Position numbers and translations under genes: made by a program. Below the pieces are notes generated by a model, which worked only from the letters and a program-made list of their open reading frames with translations, was not told the origin of the DNA and made no database searches. DNA of 64,000 nucleotides from Nitratireductor arenosus (GTDB taxonomy: Bacteria > Pseudomonadota > Alphaproteobacteria > Rhizobiales > Rhizobiaceae): contig NZ_WPHG01000002.1 in assembly GCF_009742725.1 (NCBI RefSeq), positions 868,001 through 932,000 of the forward strand, read 5' to 3'. Shown piece after piece: positions 43,620-51,603 of the stretch (its first letter is position 1; every line of letters starts with the position of its first letter).

Positions 43620-44492
43620 TCAGTGAGCCGTTCGCGTGGCTTGTAGCGCCGCCCGGCGCCGTGCGAGCGCGGCTTCCACGATGTTGCGGAACAGGCAGGC
43701 GGTGGTGACCGGGCCGACCCCGTCCGGCACGTGTGAGACGAGGCCGGCATGGCCGTCGACGGCGGCGAGATCGACGTCGCCGCGCAAGCCGTCCGGCGTT
43801 GCGGTGACTGCGACGTCGAGCACGACCGCGCCCGGCTTGAGATGACCGGCGCCGATCAGGCCCGGCACGCCGGCGGCGGTCACCACCAGGTCGGCGACCC
43901 GTGTGTGGGCGGCGAGATCGCTTGTGGCGACGTGGCACAGCGTGACGGTCGCCTCGGCGTCGAGAAGCAGCGTGGCGAGCGGGCGTCCGACGATGCGCGA
44001 GGCGCCGACGATCGCCACGTCGAGACCGCGCAGCGCGCCGAAAATTTCCTCAGCGCATAACAGGCACGCCATCGCGGTTGCCGGCGGTCGCGCCGGCAGG
44101 CCGATTGCGAGCCGGCCGGCGTTGAGCGGATGCAGGCCGTCGACATCCTTTTCGGGACCGAGCCGCAGCGCGGCCTCGACCGGCTCGCAGCCATGCGGCA
44201 GGGGCAAAAGCATGGCCGCGGCGTCGATGTCGGCGGCGGCGGCGATGGCGTCGATCTGTGCGTGAATGGCATTGGCCGTGCCGGCATAGTCGGCGATCCG
44301 CATGTCGATGCCGGCCTGCGCGGCGGTTGCCGCCTGCCGCTCGCAATAGGCGCGCGCGCCTGCATTGTCGCGGTCGGCCAGCACCAGGCAGACCGGCGGC
44401 GTGTCGAGCCCGGCGGCCAGTGTGCGGCTTTCCGTGTTTATGCGGGCGGCGAGATCGAGGCCCTTGAAAAGGCGTGTCTTGCGTTCGGCCAT
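43620..44492 (-). CDS. FolD-like methylenetetrahydrofolate dehydrogenase paralogue with altered cyclohydrolase site
   Basis: A 290-residue FolD-family protein. The NADP-binding domain (DVAIVGASRIVGRPLATLLL near 155) and the KDVDGLHP block are well kept. In the substrate pocket the invariant Lys of Y-x3-K is Gln (Tyr49, Gln53 in RAYCERQAA), and the Gln of VQLPLP is Leu (MLLPLP). In characterised FolD these two residues are central to cyclohydrolase chemistry, so this protein may keep only dehydrogenase activity, or act on another C1 carrier. Its neighbour is 5-FCL. A normal FolD lies at 57820. Confidence 0.85.
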   Translation of the reverse strand: MAERKTRLFKGLDLAARINTESRTLAAGLDTPPVCLVLADRDNAGARAYCERQAATAAQAGIDMRIADYAGTANAIHAQIDAIAAAADIDAAAMLLPLPHGCEPVEAALRLGPEKDVDGLHPLNAGRLAIGLPARPPATAMACLLCAEEIFGALRGLDVAIVGASRIVGRPLATLLLDAEATVTLCHVATSDLAAHTRVADLVVTAAGVPGLIGAGHLKPGAVVLDVAVTATPDGLRGDVDLAAVDGHAGLVSHVPDGVGPVTTACLFRNIVEAALARRRAALQATRTAH

Positions 44493-44537
44493 GTCAGGCA
44501 GCCCACGCCGCGAAAACCGCCGGCCCCGCGGCCGCGC

Positions 44538-45302
44538 TCAGAAGGTGCCGCCGATATCGGCGGCGCAGCGCTTCAGCTTGTTGACCAGATCCGGTTCGAT
44601 CTCGGCCGCGGTGTAGGTGCCGCTCGGAAAGATGATCGACACGGCGCCGATGACGCGGAAATTGGAACCGAACACCGGAACGGCCAGCGAACTGACCCCT
44701 TCGACATATTCGCTTTCGGCGAACGAAAACCGCTTTTCCTTGACCGCGTTCAACAGCTTCAGAAAGCGGTCGTGATTGGTTTCGGTCTTTTCCGTATAGG
44801 CCTTGAACTGTTCGGAGGAAATGATCTCCTCCTTCTTGGAATCGTTGAGAAAGGCCAGGATCGCCCGGCCCACCGCCGTCGGCAACAGCGGCGCGCGGCT
44901 GCCCACCGTCACCATGTTCAAGGTGAATTTGCTCGGCACGAAGGAGTGCGCGACATAGACCGCGTCCTGATCGTCGAGCATGGCGAAGGACACCGATTCG
45001 CCGATGTCTTGCGAGGATTGCCTGAGGATCGGCTGGATCAACTGCGAGATGCCGCGCCCCTCGATAAACCCCTGGGCAAGCCGCAGGATGCGCGGGGTCA
45101 GTTCGTAGCGTCCGCGATCGTAGGAAACGTAGCCGAGCTGCTCGAGCGTGCGCACCAGCCTTCTGGTCACCGCCCGGTTGAGGTTCACCTTTTTGGCGAT
45201 CTCGGTCATCGACAACGACCGGTCGTTGCCCTCGAAGGCCAGAACCACCGACAGGCCCTTGGCGAAGGTGAGCGATATTTCCTTGTCGTTCTCGTTCAGC
45301 AC
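44538..45302 (-). CDS. IclR family transcriptional regulator
   Basis: A 254-residue IclR-type regulator with an N-terminal winged helix (FAKGLSVVLAFEGNDRSLSMTEIAKKVNLNRAVTRRLVRTLEQLGYV) and a C-terminal effector domain (DAVYVAHSFVPSKFTLNMVTVGSRAPLLPTAVGRAILAF, later GVSSLAVPVFGSNFRVIGAVSI). IclR proteins usually control neighbouring aromatic or heterocycle catabolism genes. It lies downstream of hyuB on the same strand and is the best candidate to bind the palindromes in the 49.3-49.5 kb divergent promoter. Confidence 0.93.
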   Translation of the reverse strand: MLNENDKEISLTFAKGLSVVLAFEGNDRSLSMTEIAKKVNLNRAVTRRLVRTLEQLGYVSYDRGRYELTPRILRLAQGFIEGRGISQLIQPILRQSSQDIGESVSFAMLDDQDAVYVAHSFVPSKFTLNMVTVGSRAPLLPTAVGRAILAFLNDSKKEEIISSEQFKAYTEKTETNHDRFLKLLNAVKEKRFSFAESEYVEGVSSLAVPVFGSNFRVIGAVSIIFPSGTYTAAEIEPDLVNKLKRCAADIGGTF

Positions 45303-45425
45303 CGAGCGCCTCTCGACGAATGAGCGTAATTGCGAATCCCAGCCGTCGCCTTATCGGCTTTTTTTGCCCAAAGGCAAACCTGTCCGCCAGCCGCGCGCCG
45401 GAACATGAGGCACCCGCCTCGGTCA

Positions 45426-46997
45426 TCATCTGTTCGCGGCCTGGCCATAACCGGCGCCGCCGCAGCTTTCCACGATCAGCCGATCGCTCTTGTCGAGCGT
45501 CACCGCCGAGCGCGACGACAGGGCTTGTTCGGAACCGTTGGCACGCAAAATCCGCGCCTGCGAATGCGATGGCGCCCCACCTCCCCGTAGCCCGTCCGGC
45601 GTCCGGTGAAAACGCTCGCCGCGCAGCGACACGGCAATGTTGTCGGCCAGCGCCTCGTAGACGCGGCAAATGCCGTCGCCGCCGCGATAGCGGCCGGCCC
45701 CGCCTGAACCCTGTCGGATCTGCGCGCTGACCAGCCGCACCGGAACCATGCCTTCGAGCGCTTCGGCCGGCATGTTCATGGCGTTGCCGACATCGGTCGA
45801 AATGCCGGGCGCGCCGTCGCTGCGCGGTCCGCCGCCGGCTCCGCCGGCGATGATCTCGGTGACGAGGAACGGCGCGCCGTCGTCGTTGCGGCCGGAAAAG
45901 GCGAGCACGTAGGACATGCCAGAATTCGCCGCCGGCATCTGGTCGGGCGCGGCTTGGGCGACGGCCTGCAGCACGGCCGAAGTGGTGGCGCGCACCACGC
46001 CCATGCGCGCGTTGACGGCCGCCGGCGGGCGGGCGTTGATGATGCAGGCCTCCGGCAGGGTCAGGCGGATGGCGCGCAGCACGCCGCCATTGCGCAACAG
46101 CGCCGGGCCGGCGAGGCTGAGCAGCGCGTAGAAGACGGCGGCGAGCGGCCCGGAGCGCACGCAGTTGATCGGCGCGGCAACCTGCGGCGTTGTACCGGTG
46201 AAGTCGACGTCGAAAATTCCGTCCGCACATGTCAGTTTTGCCCGGACATCGATCTCCGGCAGGCCCGGCGTCGGGTCGAGACCGTCGAGGCCGAAAAACG
46301 GCCCCGGCGGCAGGGCATCGATCACCGCCCTGATTTGTGCCTCGGCCCGGTCGCGACAGGCGGTGGCCGCGGCCAGAAAACCGTCAGTGCCCAGTTCGCT
46401 TGCCAGCGTGCCCAGCGCCTCGGCGGTGCGATTTGCGGCCGCGATCTGCGCGCCGATGTCGCCGAGCACCGTTGCCGGCGTGCGCGAATTGGCCTCGATC
46501 AGCCGTTTCATAGCCGGGTCGATGGCGCCGCCCTGCCCCAGCCGCATCGGCGGCAGGCGCAGGCCTTCCTGAAAGATTTCCACCGCGTCGGGCGGAACCG
46601 AGCCGGCGCGGATGCCGCCCACGTCCTGGTGGTGCAGAATGGTCGCGGCAAGGCCGATCAGGGTCGGACCGGCAAAAACCGGCATCACCACGGTGATGTC
46701 GGGCAAATGGGTGCCGCCGCTATAGGGATCGTTCATGAAATAAAGATCGCCCGGCCGCATCTCCTCGGCCGGATAGTGCGCCAGGATCGCCTCGACCGAG
46801 CCCTGCAGTGCGCCGAGCAGCAGCGGAATCGCATCCGACAGCGCCAGCAATTCGCCGTCGGCGGCCATCAGCGCGGCGGCGGCGTCGTTGCCCTCGCGCA
46901 CCACCGGCGACACCGCGCAGCGAAACAGCGTGTCCTGCATGGCCTGGGCGATCCCGTCCAGGCGCATCTGCAGGATCGTCAGGCGGGAGTCATCCAT
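45426..46997 (-). CDS. Hydantoinase/oxoprolinase B subunit (HyuB family)
   Basis: A 523-residue HyuB-type protein (PF02538), partner of HyuA in ATP-dependent cleavage of cyclic amides such as N-methylhydantoin or 5-oxoproline. Landmarks are GDLYFMNDPYSGGTHLPDITVV near residue 80, DVGGIRAGSVPPDAVEIFQEGLRLPP, and the C-terminal IRQGSGGAGRYRGGDG. Its first 8 bp overlap the end of hyuA. The substrate is not visible from sequence; neighbours favour a hydantoin- or creatinine-like ring. Confidence 0.92.
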   Translation of the reverse strand: MDDSRLTILQMRLDGIAQAMQDTLFRCAVSPVVREGNDAAAALMAADGELLALSDAIPLLLGALQGSVEAILAHYPAEEMRPGDLYFMNDPYSGGTHLPDITVVMPVFAGPTLIGLAATILHHQDVGGIRAGSVPPDAVEIFQEGLRLPPMRLGQGGAIDPAMKRLIEANSRTPATVLGDIGAQIAAANRTAEALGTLASELGTDGFLAAATACRDRAEAQIRAVIDALPPGPFFGLDGLDPTPGLPEIDVRAKLTCADGIFDVDFTGTTPQVAAPINCVRSGPLAAVFYALLSLAGPALLRNGGVLRAIRLTLPEACIINARPPAAVNARMGVVRATTSAVLQAVAQAAPDQMPAANSGMSYVLAFSGRNDDGAPFLVTEIIAGGAGGGPRSDGAPGISTDVGNAMNMPAEALEGMVPVRLVSAQIRQGSGGAGRYRGGDGICRVYEALADNIAVSLRGERFHRTPDGLRGGGAPSHSQARILRANGSEQALSSRSAVTLDKSDRLIVESCGGAGYGQAANR

Positions 46998-48795
46998 GAT
47001 GCAGGCTCCGTGTCAGGAGAAAATGCGTTTCGTATGCGTTCGCGACCCGCCAGCCGTCTGCCACCACCAGATCGCCGCAGGGCGTGGCTACGGCGCCGGA
47101 ACGCGCCAGCTCCGGCTGCGCATCACCGCCGCGCAGGGCCGGCAGCGCGCTCGAAACGGCGTGCTCCATCCGGGCGCTCAACGAAAACAGATAGCCCTCG
47201 CCGGGACAGGCGACGCCGTAGCGCTCGCGATAATGGCTGTCGATCGCGGCGCGGATCGCCGCGGTGATGGGCGGCTCAACCCCGAGGCGGAGCGTGAAAC
47301 CATGCATATGCCGGTTGGCGGCGGCGCGAATCGAATAGATCGGGGGGACCGGAACGTTTTCCCCCCTCGCCCCGTCCTGCACGGCAAGGGTTTCGGCCAG
47401 CGCGTGCGCCGCCTCCGCCAGGGCCGCGTCGGACAATTTTGTCACCGTCTCGCCGATCTGGGTTTCGGCCGACTGCGCCGGCGCGCTCAACAGCAGCCCG
47501 AGCGCGCCCGCCGCGGCCGGGGCGGCCGGTACGATGACTGTCGCCATGCCCAGCTTTTCGGCGATGCCGCAGGCCAGCACGCCGCCGAGCCCGCCCATCG
47601 CCACCAGTACCGCGCCGGCCGCGTCGACGTTGCGGCGCACGCTGTGACGGATGATCCGCGCCGCGATCTCGGTTTCAGCCCGGTCGATGACGGTCCGTGC
47701 GGTGGCCTGCGACAGACCGGCCGCATCGGCGCGCCCCGCGAAAAAACGTGTGGCCACCGCGTCGCTGAGGGCCGCCTCGCCGCCTTCTCCGGTCTCGAAG
47801 CGACTGTCGCCGCCCATTTTCATGCTTTCCATGTCCACCATCGGTTGGCGCAACGGCACGCCGCAGAACAGCGTTTCGGTGAGAGAGGCCGGGCCTTGTC
47901 GGTCGACGAGCGCGAAATCGGTGCTGGTGGAACCGATGTCGAGCGAGATCGCGGGGCCATGGTTTTCGACACGCACGACCGCCGCCGCGAGACGGATGGC
48001 GGCGGCGGGGCCGTTGCCGAGCAAGGACGAAACCCGCCGGCGCGCCTGCTTTTGCGCGATCAGGGCGCCGCCGGCATCGGCGTAGCGGATCGTGCCGGCG
48101 AAACCTTTCGTTTCGAGGCCGACAGCGAAACCGTCCATCATCCCGGTTTCGCGCGGCCGCAACCACGCTTCGACGCAGGTCGACACCATGCGCTCGTATT
48201 CGCGCGGCTGCGCGTCGATCTCATGCGACAGCACGATGTCGGCCGACGGCAGCGCGGCTGCCAGGCTGGCGCGGCATTTTTGTTCGTGCGTCGGGTCGAG
48301 ATGCGCAAACAGCAGGCAAACGGCGATGCTGGCGATTCCGTTCTGGCGAAAATGCTCCGCCGCCCGCGCCAGCCCATCGGGATCGAGCGGCTCGGCCTCC
48401 CCGCCGTCGGCCGCTATCCGCCCGTCGATCTCGACGATGTCGTCGCGCGCCACCAGGAAGGTCGGTCCCGCGGAGCGGGCGACGGGATCGTAAAGGTCGA
48501 TCCGGTTCTGGCGCGCGAGCGCCAAAGTGTCGGCAAAACCGCGGGTGACGACCAGACCGATCCGGGGACCGGAACGCGCGATCAGCGCGTTGACCGCGCC
48601 CGTCGATCCGACGCGGATCTCCGCCAGATCGCGATGCGCGAGACCACGTTGCGCCAGCATAGCGTCGACGGCGTCCAGGAGGACTGGGGCCGGAGCGCGC
48701 GCGCCGATCGGGTATTTTCGGGCATGAAAGAAACCGTCGGCCGAAAGCGCGATATCCACGAAACGCGCTCCGATGTCGGCGGTCAGTATCCTCAT
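46990..48795 (-). CDS. Hydantoinase/oxoprolinase A subunit (HyuA family)
   Basis: A 601-residue HyuA-type ATPase (hydantoinase A N- and C-terminal domains). The first phosphate loop reads TADIGARFVDIAL where DIGGTFTD is usual; the second, SLDIGSTSTDFALVD near residue 280, is well conserved. GSTGAVNALIARSG and EYERMVSTCVEAWLRP are further family blocks. The start overlaps the ureidoglycolate-lyase-like gene by 4 bp. With HyuB it should hydrolyse a cyclic amide at the cost of ATP; the altered first loop is worth noting. Confidence 0.92.
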   Translation of the reverse strand: MRILTADIGARFVDIALSADGFFHARKYPIGARAPAPVLLDAVDAMLAQRGLAHRDLAEIRVGSTGAVNALIARSGPRIGLVVTRGFADTLALARQNRIDLYDPVARSAGPTFLVARDDIVEIDGRIAADGGEAEPLDPDGLARAAEHFRQNGIASIAVCLLFAHLDPTHEQKCRASLAAALPSADIVLSHEIDAQPREYERMVSTCVEAWLRPRETGMMDGFAVGLETKGFAGTIRYADAGGALIAQKQARRRVSSLLGNGPAAAIRLAAAVVRVENHGPAISLDIGSTSTDFALVDRQGPASLTETLFCGVPLRQPMVDMESMKMGGDSRFETGEGGEAALSDAVATRFFAGRADAAGLSQATARTVIDRAETEIAARIIRHSVRRNVDAAGAVLVAMGGLGGVLACGIAEKLGMATVIVPAAPAAAGALGLLLSAPAQSAETQIGETVTKLSDAALAEAAHALAETLAVQDGARGENVPVPPIYSIRAAANRHMHGFTLRLGVEPPITAAIRAAIDSHYRERYGVACPGEGYLFSLSARMEHAVSSALPALRGGDAQPELARSGAVATPCGDLVVADGWRVANAYETHFLLTRSLHHG

Positions 48796-49289
48796 TGGGC
48801 CGGCCTCTCGAGATCGATGACGACCGGCGCCGGCAGGGAGAAGAATTCCGTGTCGCCGCCGGTTTTGGTGCGCCACAGCAGCGAGGCGAACGATGTCTGG
48901 CGTTCGAGGGCGACGATGCCGTGATGCCAGATGCCGGGCTTGTAGATCACCGCCTGGCCGGGGCCGCCGACAAAGGCGAGCGCGGCGGCGGCGTCCGGCC
49001 GCTCCGGCCACACGACCACCAGGTAGCGCGCCTCGACGAGCGGTACGAAAAGCTGGGCGGAATGCGGATGGCGCTCGGCCTGGACCGCGTCGAGCCGGGC
49101 GCCGTGCGGGGCCACGTCGTAAAAATCGAGCGCGAGATCGACGGCGTCGCCGTCGTGGTCGAGAAAGTCCGGATTCTGCGACAGCCGCACCGCGCCGTCG
49201 CGAATCGTCTTCACGGCTCCCAGACCCGGCTGCAGAACCCGACCGAACGGGGCGAATGTGTCGGGAGTCAATAAGACGGGTTTGATCAA
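48792..49289 (-). CDS. Ureidoglycolate lyase family protein (AllA-like)
   Basis: A 165-residue cupin-like protein of the AllA family (PF04115); AllA releases urea from ureidoglycolate to give glyoxylate. Family features are LLTPDTFAPFGRVLQPG, RHPHSAQLFVPLVEARYLVVV with the metal-type His pair, and AVIYKPGIWHHGIVALERQTSFASLLW. The start is a TTG at 49289, preceded by AGGAG eight bases upstream; no ATG gives the right N terminus. It is the first gene of the leftward operon. Confidence 0.88.
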   Translation of the reverse strand: MIKPVLLTPDTFAPFGRVLQPGLGAVKTIRDGAVRLSQNPDFLDHDGDAVDLALDFYDVAPHGARLDAVQAERHPHSAQLFVPLVEARYLVVVWPERPDAAAALAFVGGPGQAVIYKPGIWHHGIVALERQTSFASLLWRTKTGGDTEFFSLPAPVVIDLERPAQ

Positions 49290-49320
49290 CGCCGGGGCTC
49301 CTGGTCTGATCGGTCGATAA

Positions 49321-49370
49321 TAGAACATTTGTTCTAATATCATAAATCGCGACCCGGCCCATGATGTCAA
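49321..49370 (-). promoter_or_regulatory. Leftward promoter with palindromic operator (ureidoglycolate lyase-hyuA-hyuB)
   Basis: On the minus strand a TTGACA -35 (49365-49370) is followed by a TTTATGAT region. The perfect dyad TAGAACA-TT-TGTTCTA at 49321-49336 lies around the expected transcription start. The dyad core GAACATTTGTTC recurs in the rightward promoter. A repressor bound there would block transcription. Confidence 0.65.
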
Positions 49371-49441
49371 GCCAGGGGCTGCGCGCGCAGTCGGCACTTA
49401 GCGCGAATGGGGAAAGGCGTCACCGTCCGGTCATTTTTGGC

Positions 49442-49486
49442 TTGACGGTATTTGCCCGTTCTGTACTATTTGCGAACATTAGTTCG
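49442..49486 (+). promoter_or_regulatory. Rightward promoter with palindromic operator (creatininase-to-folD operon)
   Basis: TTGACG (49442-49447), a 16-bp spacer and TACTAT (49464-49469) form a good sigma-70-like promoter. The dyad CGAAC-ATTA-GTTCG at 49473-49486 covers the expected start site. Its core GAACATTAGTTC differs by one base from the leftward copy. Confidence 0.7.
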
Positions 49487-49501
49487 ATAATCGAGAGTTT
49501 G

Positions 49502-50296
49502 ATGCCTTTCACCTTCTGGGCGGACTTGAACCACCGGGACTTTGGCGACGCCGCGCTCGCCGATGCCGTCGCGGTCGTTCCGGTTGGCGCGATCGAGCAG
49601 CACGGCCCTCACCTGCCTCTGTCGACCGATGCCGTTCTGGCTGAGGAAATGGCGCGCGAGACCGCGTCGCGGGTCACCGATGCGCGGGCCCTGGTCTTGC
49701 CCGTGGTCGCCTATGGCAAATCGGACGAACATCTCGGTTTTCAAGGCACGGTCAGCCTGGACGCCGAGACGCTGATCGCCATCCTGACGCAGATCGGTCG
49801 CAGCATCGCCCGCGCCGGCGTCAGGCGCGTCGTTTTCCTCAATGCCCATGGCGGCAACGTGCCCGTGCTGCAGATCGTCATCCGGCGCCTGCGCGTCGAA
49901 CTCGGCCTGTTCTGCGTCGCCGCCGGCTGGGTCAGCATGGGGTTTCCCGAAGGCGTCGTCTCGCCGCGCGAGGCGCAGGAAGGCATTCATGGCGGATTGG
50001 TCGAAACCGCCGCCATGCTTCATTTCCGACCCGATCTCGTCGACATGAGCAAGGCGCGTCATTTCGTGCCTGCATCGGCCGAAATCGCCCGCTCCAACGA
50101 GGTGTTGCGGCTGATGGGGCCGGTCTCGGCCGGCTGGTCGATCGAGGACCTGCATGCTGACGGGGCGGCCGGCGACGCCTCCGCCGCGACCCCGGAGATC
50201 GGCGCGCGCATCGTCGAGCACGCGGCCATACGCTATGCACGCCTGATCGAGGAAGTCGCCCGGCACGACCTGCCGCGCACGACAGGCCCGGCGTGA
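49502..50296 (+). CDS. Creatininase family amidohydrolase
   Basis: A 264-residue enzyme of the creatininase family (PF02633), binuclear-metal cyclic amidases that include creatinine amidohydrolase and FAPy deformylases. Metal motifs are VGAIEQHGPHLPLSTDA near residue 32 (Glu, His, Asp), FLNAHGGN near residue 117 and GIHGGLVETAAML near residue 163. The ATG at 49502 is 16 bp after the operator. It opens the long rightward run and is coupled to the next gene by a GTGA overlap. A ring-opening role is likely; the substrate is unknown. Confidence 0.92.
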   Translation: MPFTFWADLNHRDFGDAALADAVAVVPVGAIEQHGPHLPLSTDAVLAEEMARETASRVTDARALVLPVVAYGKSDEHLGFQGTVSLDAETLIAILTQIGRSIARAGVRRVVFLNAHGGNVPVLQIVIRRLRVELGLFCVAAGWVSMGFPEGVVSPREAQEGIHGGLVETAAMLHFRPDLVDMSKARHFVPASAEIARSNEVLRLMGPVSAGWSIEDLHADGAAGDASAATPEIGARIVEHAAIRYARLIEEVARHDLPRTTGPA

Positions 50297-51603
50297 CCGT
50301 GACTTCCGTTCCAAACGCGACCGACGGCAACTTTGCCATTATGAACGCGCGTGTGCCGATCGCGGTCTGCGACGGTATCCGCCTGCGCGACGCAGACGCC
50401 GCATCGGGTCTGGCCACGGCCGACCTTTTCATTCGCGACGGCCGGCTCGCCGCTCGGCCGGATACGCAAGAGGGTATCTCGATCGACGCGGCCGGCACGC
50501 TGGTGTTGCCCGGGTTCGTCGATATGCATGTCCATCTCGACAAGGCCTATACGGTGCATCGCACCGGCCTGCCCGACGGTGGGCTGCTCGACGCCGTGCG
50601 CCTGTCGATCGCCGACGCGCCGAACCGCACCGAAGACGATCTGCGCGCGCGCATGCGCCGGTCCCTGCAACGCGCCTACGCCAACGGCACGGTCGCCCTG
50701 CGCACCCATCTCGACACGCCCGAACTGCCCGACCAAAGCCCGGCCTGGCGGGTTTTCGCCACCTTGCGCGACGAGTTCGGCGACATGCTTTCGCTTCAGG
50801 CGGTGGCGCTGATGGCGCTGGAGCGGGTCGACGACGCCGACTACTCCGACCGATGCGCCCAGCTTTCGCGTCTCGGCGGTGTGCTCGGCATGTTCGTCCC
50901 GCCCGCGATGGAGAATGCCAACCGGCTCGATCGCCTGTTCTCGCTTGCGGCCAAACATGAGCTCGACGTCGATTTCCACGTCGACGAGACGCTCGATCCG
51001 AAAGCCGGCGGCCTGGCCATGATCGCCGACGCGGTTCAGCGAACCGGCTTTGCGCGCCGCGTGGTCGTCGGCCATTGCTGCAGCCTGTCCGCGCAGCCGC
51101 ATGACCAGGCCGCCGCGACCCTCGATCTGGTGGCGAAGGCGGGGTTGCATGTCGTCGCCCTACCCACGACCAATCTGTTCCTGCAGGATCGCGGTGCCGG
51201 CAGGACGCCGCGCCTGCGCGGGCTGACTCTGGTCAAGGAAATGCGCGAGCGCGCCATTCCGGTCTCGTTCGCGTCCGACAATATCTGCGACCCGTTCTTT
51301 CCCTTTGGCGATTTCGACATGTTCGAGATCATGCGCGAAACGGTGCGCGTCGCGCATCTGGAAGGCGAGATCGGCGCCTGGGCCGACGCCTTCTCGCGGC
51401 GTCCGGCCGAGACGCTGGGACTGGCCGGCCATGGCCGGCTGGCGCCCGGCCTGCCGGCGGACTTCGTTCAGTTCGCGGCCACGGACTGGATCGATCTATT
51501 TTGCCGTTCGCGCCTTGCGCGCTGCGTCGTTCGCAACGGCCGGCCGGTTGACGGGGCGTTCCTGCAACGGCGAGACATATTTACCGCACAGGAGAAGGCA
51601 TGA
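50293..51603 (+). CDS. Amidohydrolase family protein (cytosine deaminase/CodA-like)
   Basis: A 436-residue TIM-barrel amidohydrolase most like CodA. Ligand motifs are DMHVHLDKAYT near residue 76, FHVDETLDPKAGG, GHCCSLSAQP near residue 258, and SDNICDPFFPFGDFDM near residue 333. CodA-like enzymes deaminate cytosine, creatinine and other cyclic amidines. GTG start overlaps the creatininase stop; the end overlaps the FAD oxidoreductase start by 4 bp. In context, deamination of a creatinine-like ring is attractive but unproven. Confidence 0.9.
   Translation: MTVTSVPNATDGNFAIMNARVPIAVCDGIRLRDADAASGLATADLFIRDGRLAARPDTQEGISIDAAGTLVLPGFVDMHVHLDKAYTVHRTGLPDGGLLDAVRLSIADAPNRTEDDLRARMRRSLQRAYANGTVALRTHLDTPELPDQSPAWRVFATLRDEFGDMLSLQAVALMALERVDDADYSDRCAQLSRLGGVLGMFVPPAMENANRLDRLFSLAAKHELDVDFHVDETLDPKAGGLAMIADAVQRTGFARRVVVGHCCSLSAQPHDQAAATLDLVAKAGLHVVALPTTNLFLQDRGAGRTPRLRGLTLVKEMRERAIPVSFASDNICDPFFPFGDFDMFEIMRETVRVAHLEGEIGAWADAFSRRPAETLGLAGHGRLAPGLPADFVQFAATDWIDLFCRSRLARCVVRNGRPVDGAFLQRRDIFTAQEKA

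Noticed and set aside
46888-48924. 678-residue plus-strand open frame across hyuA
   Set aside because: Antisense shadow of the HyuA coding region, with composition typical of GC-rich reverse frames.
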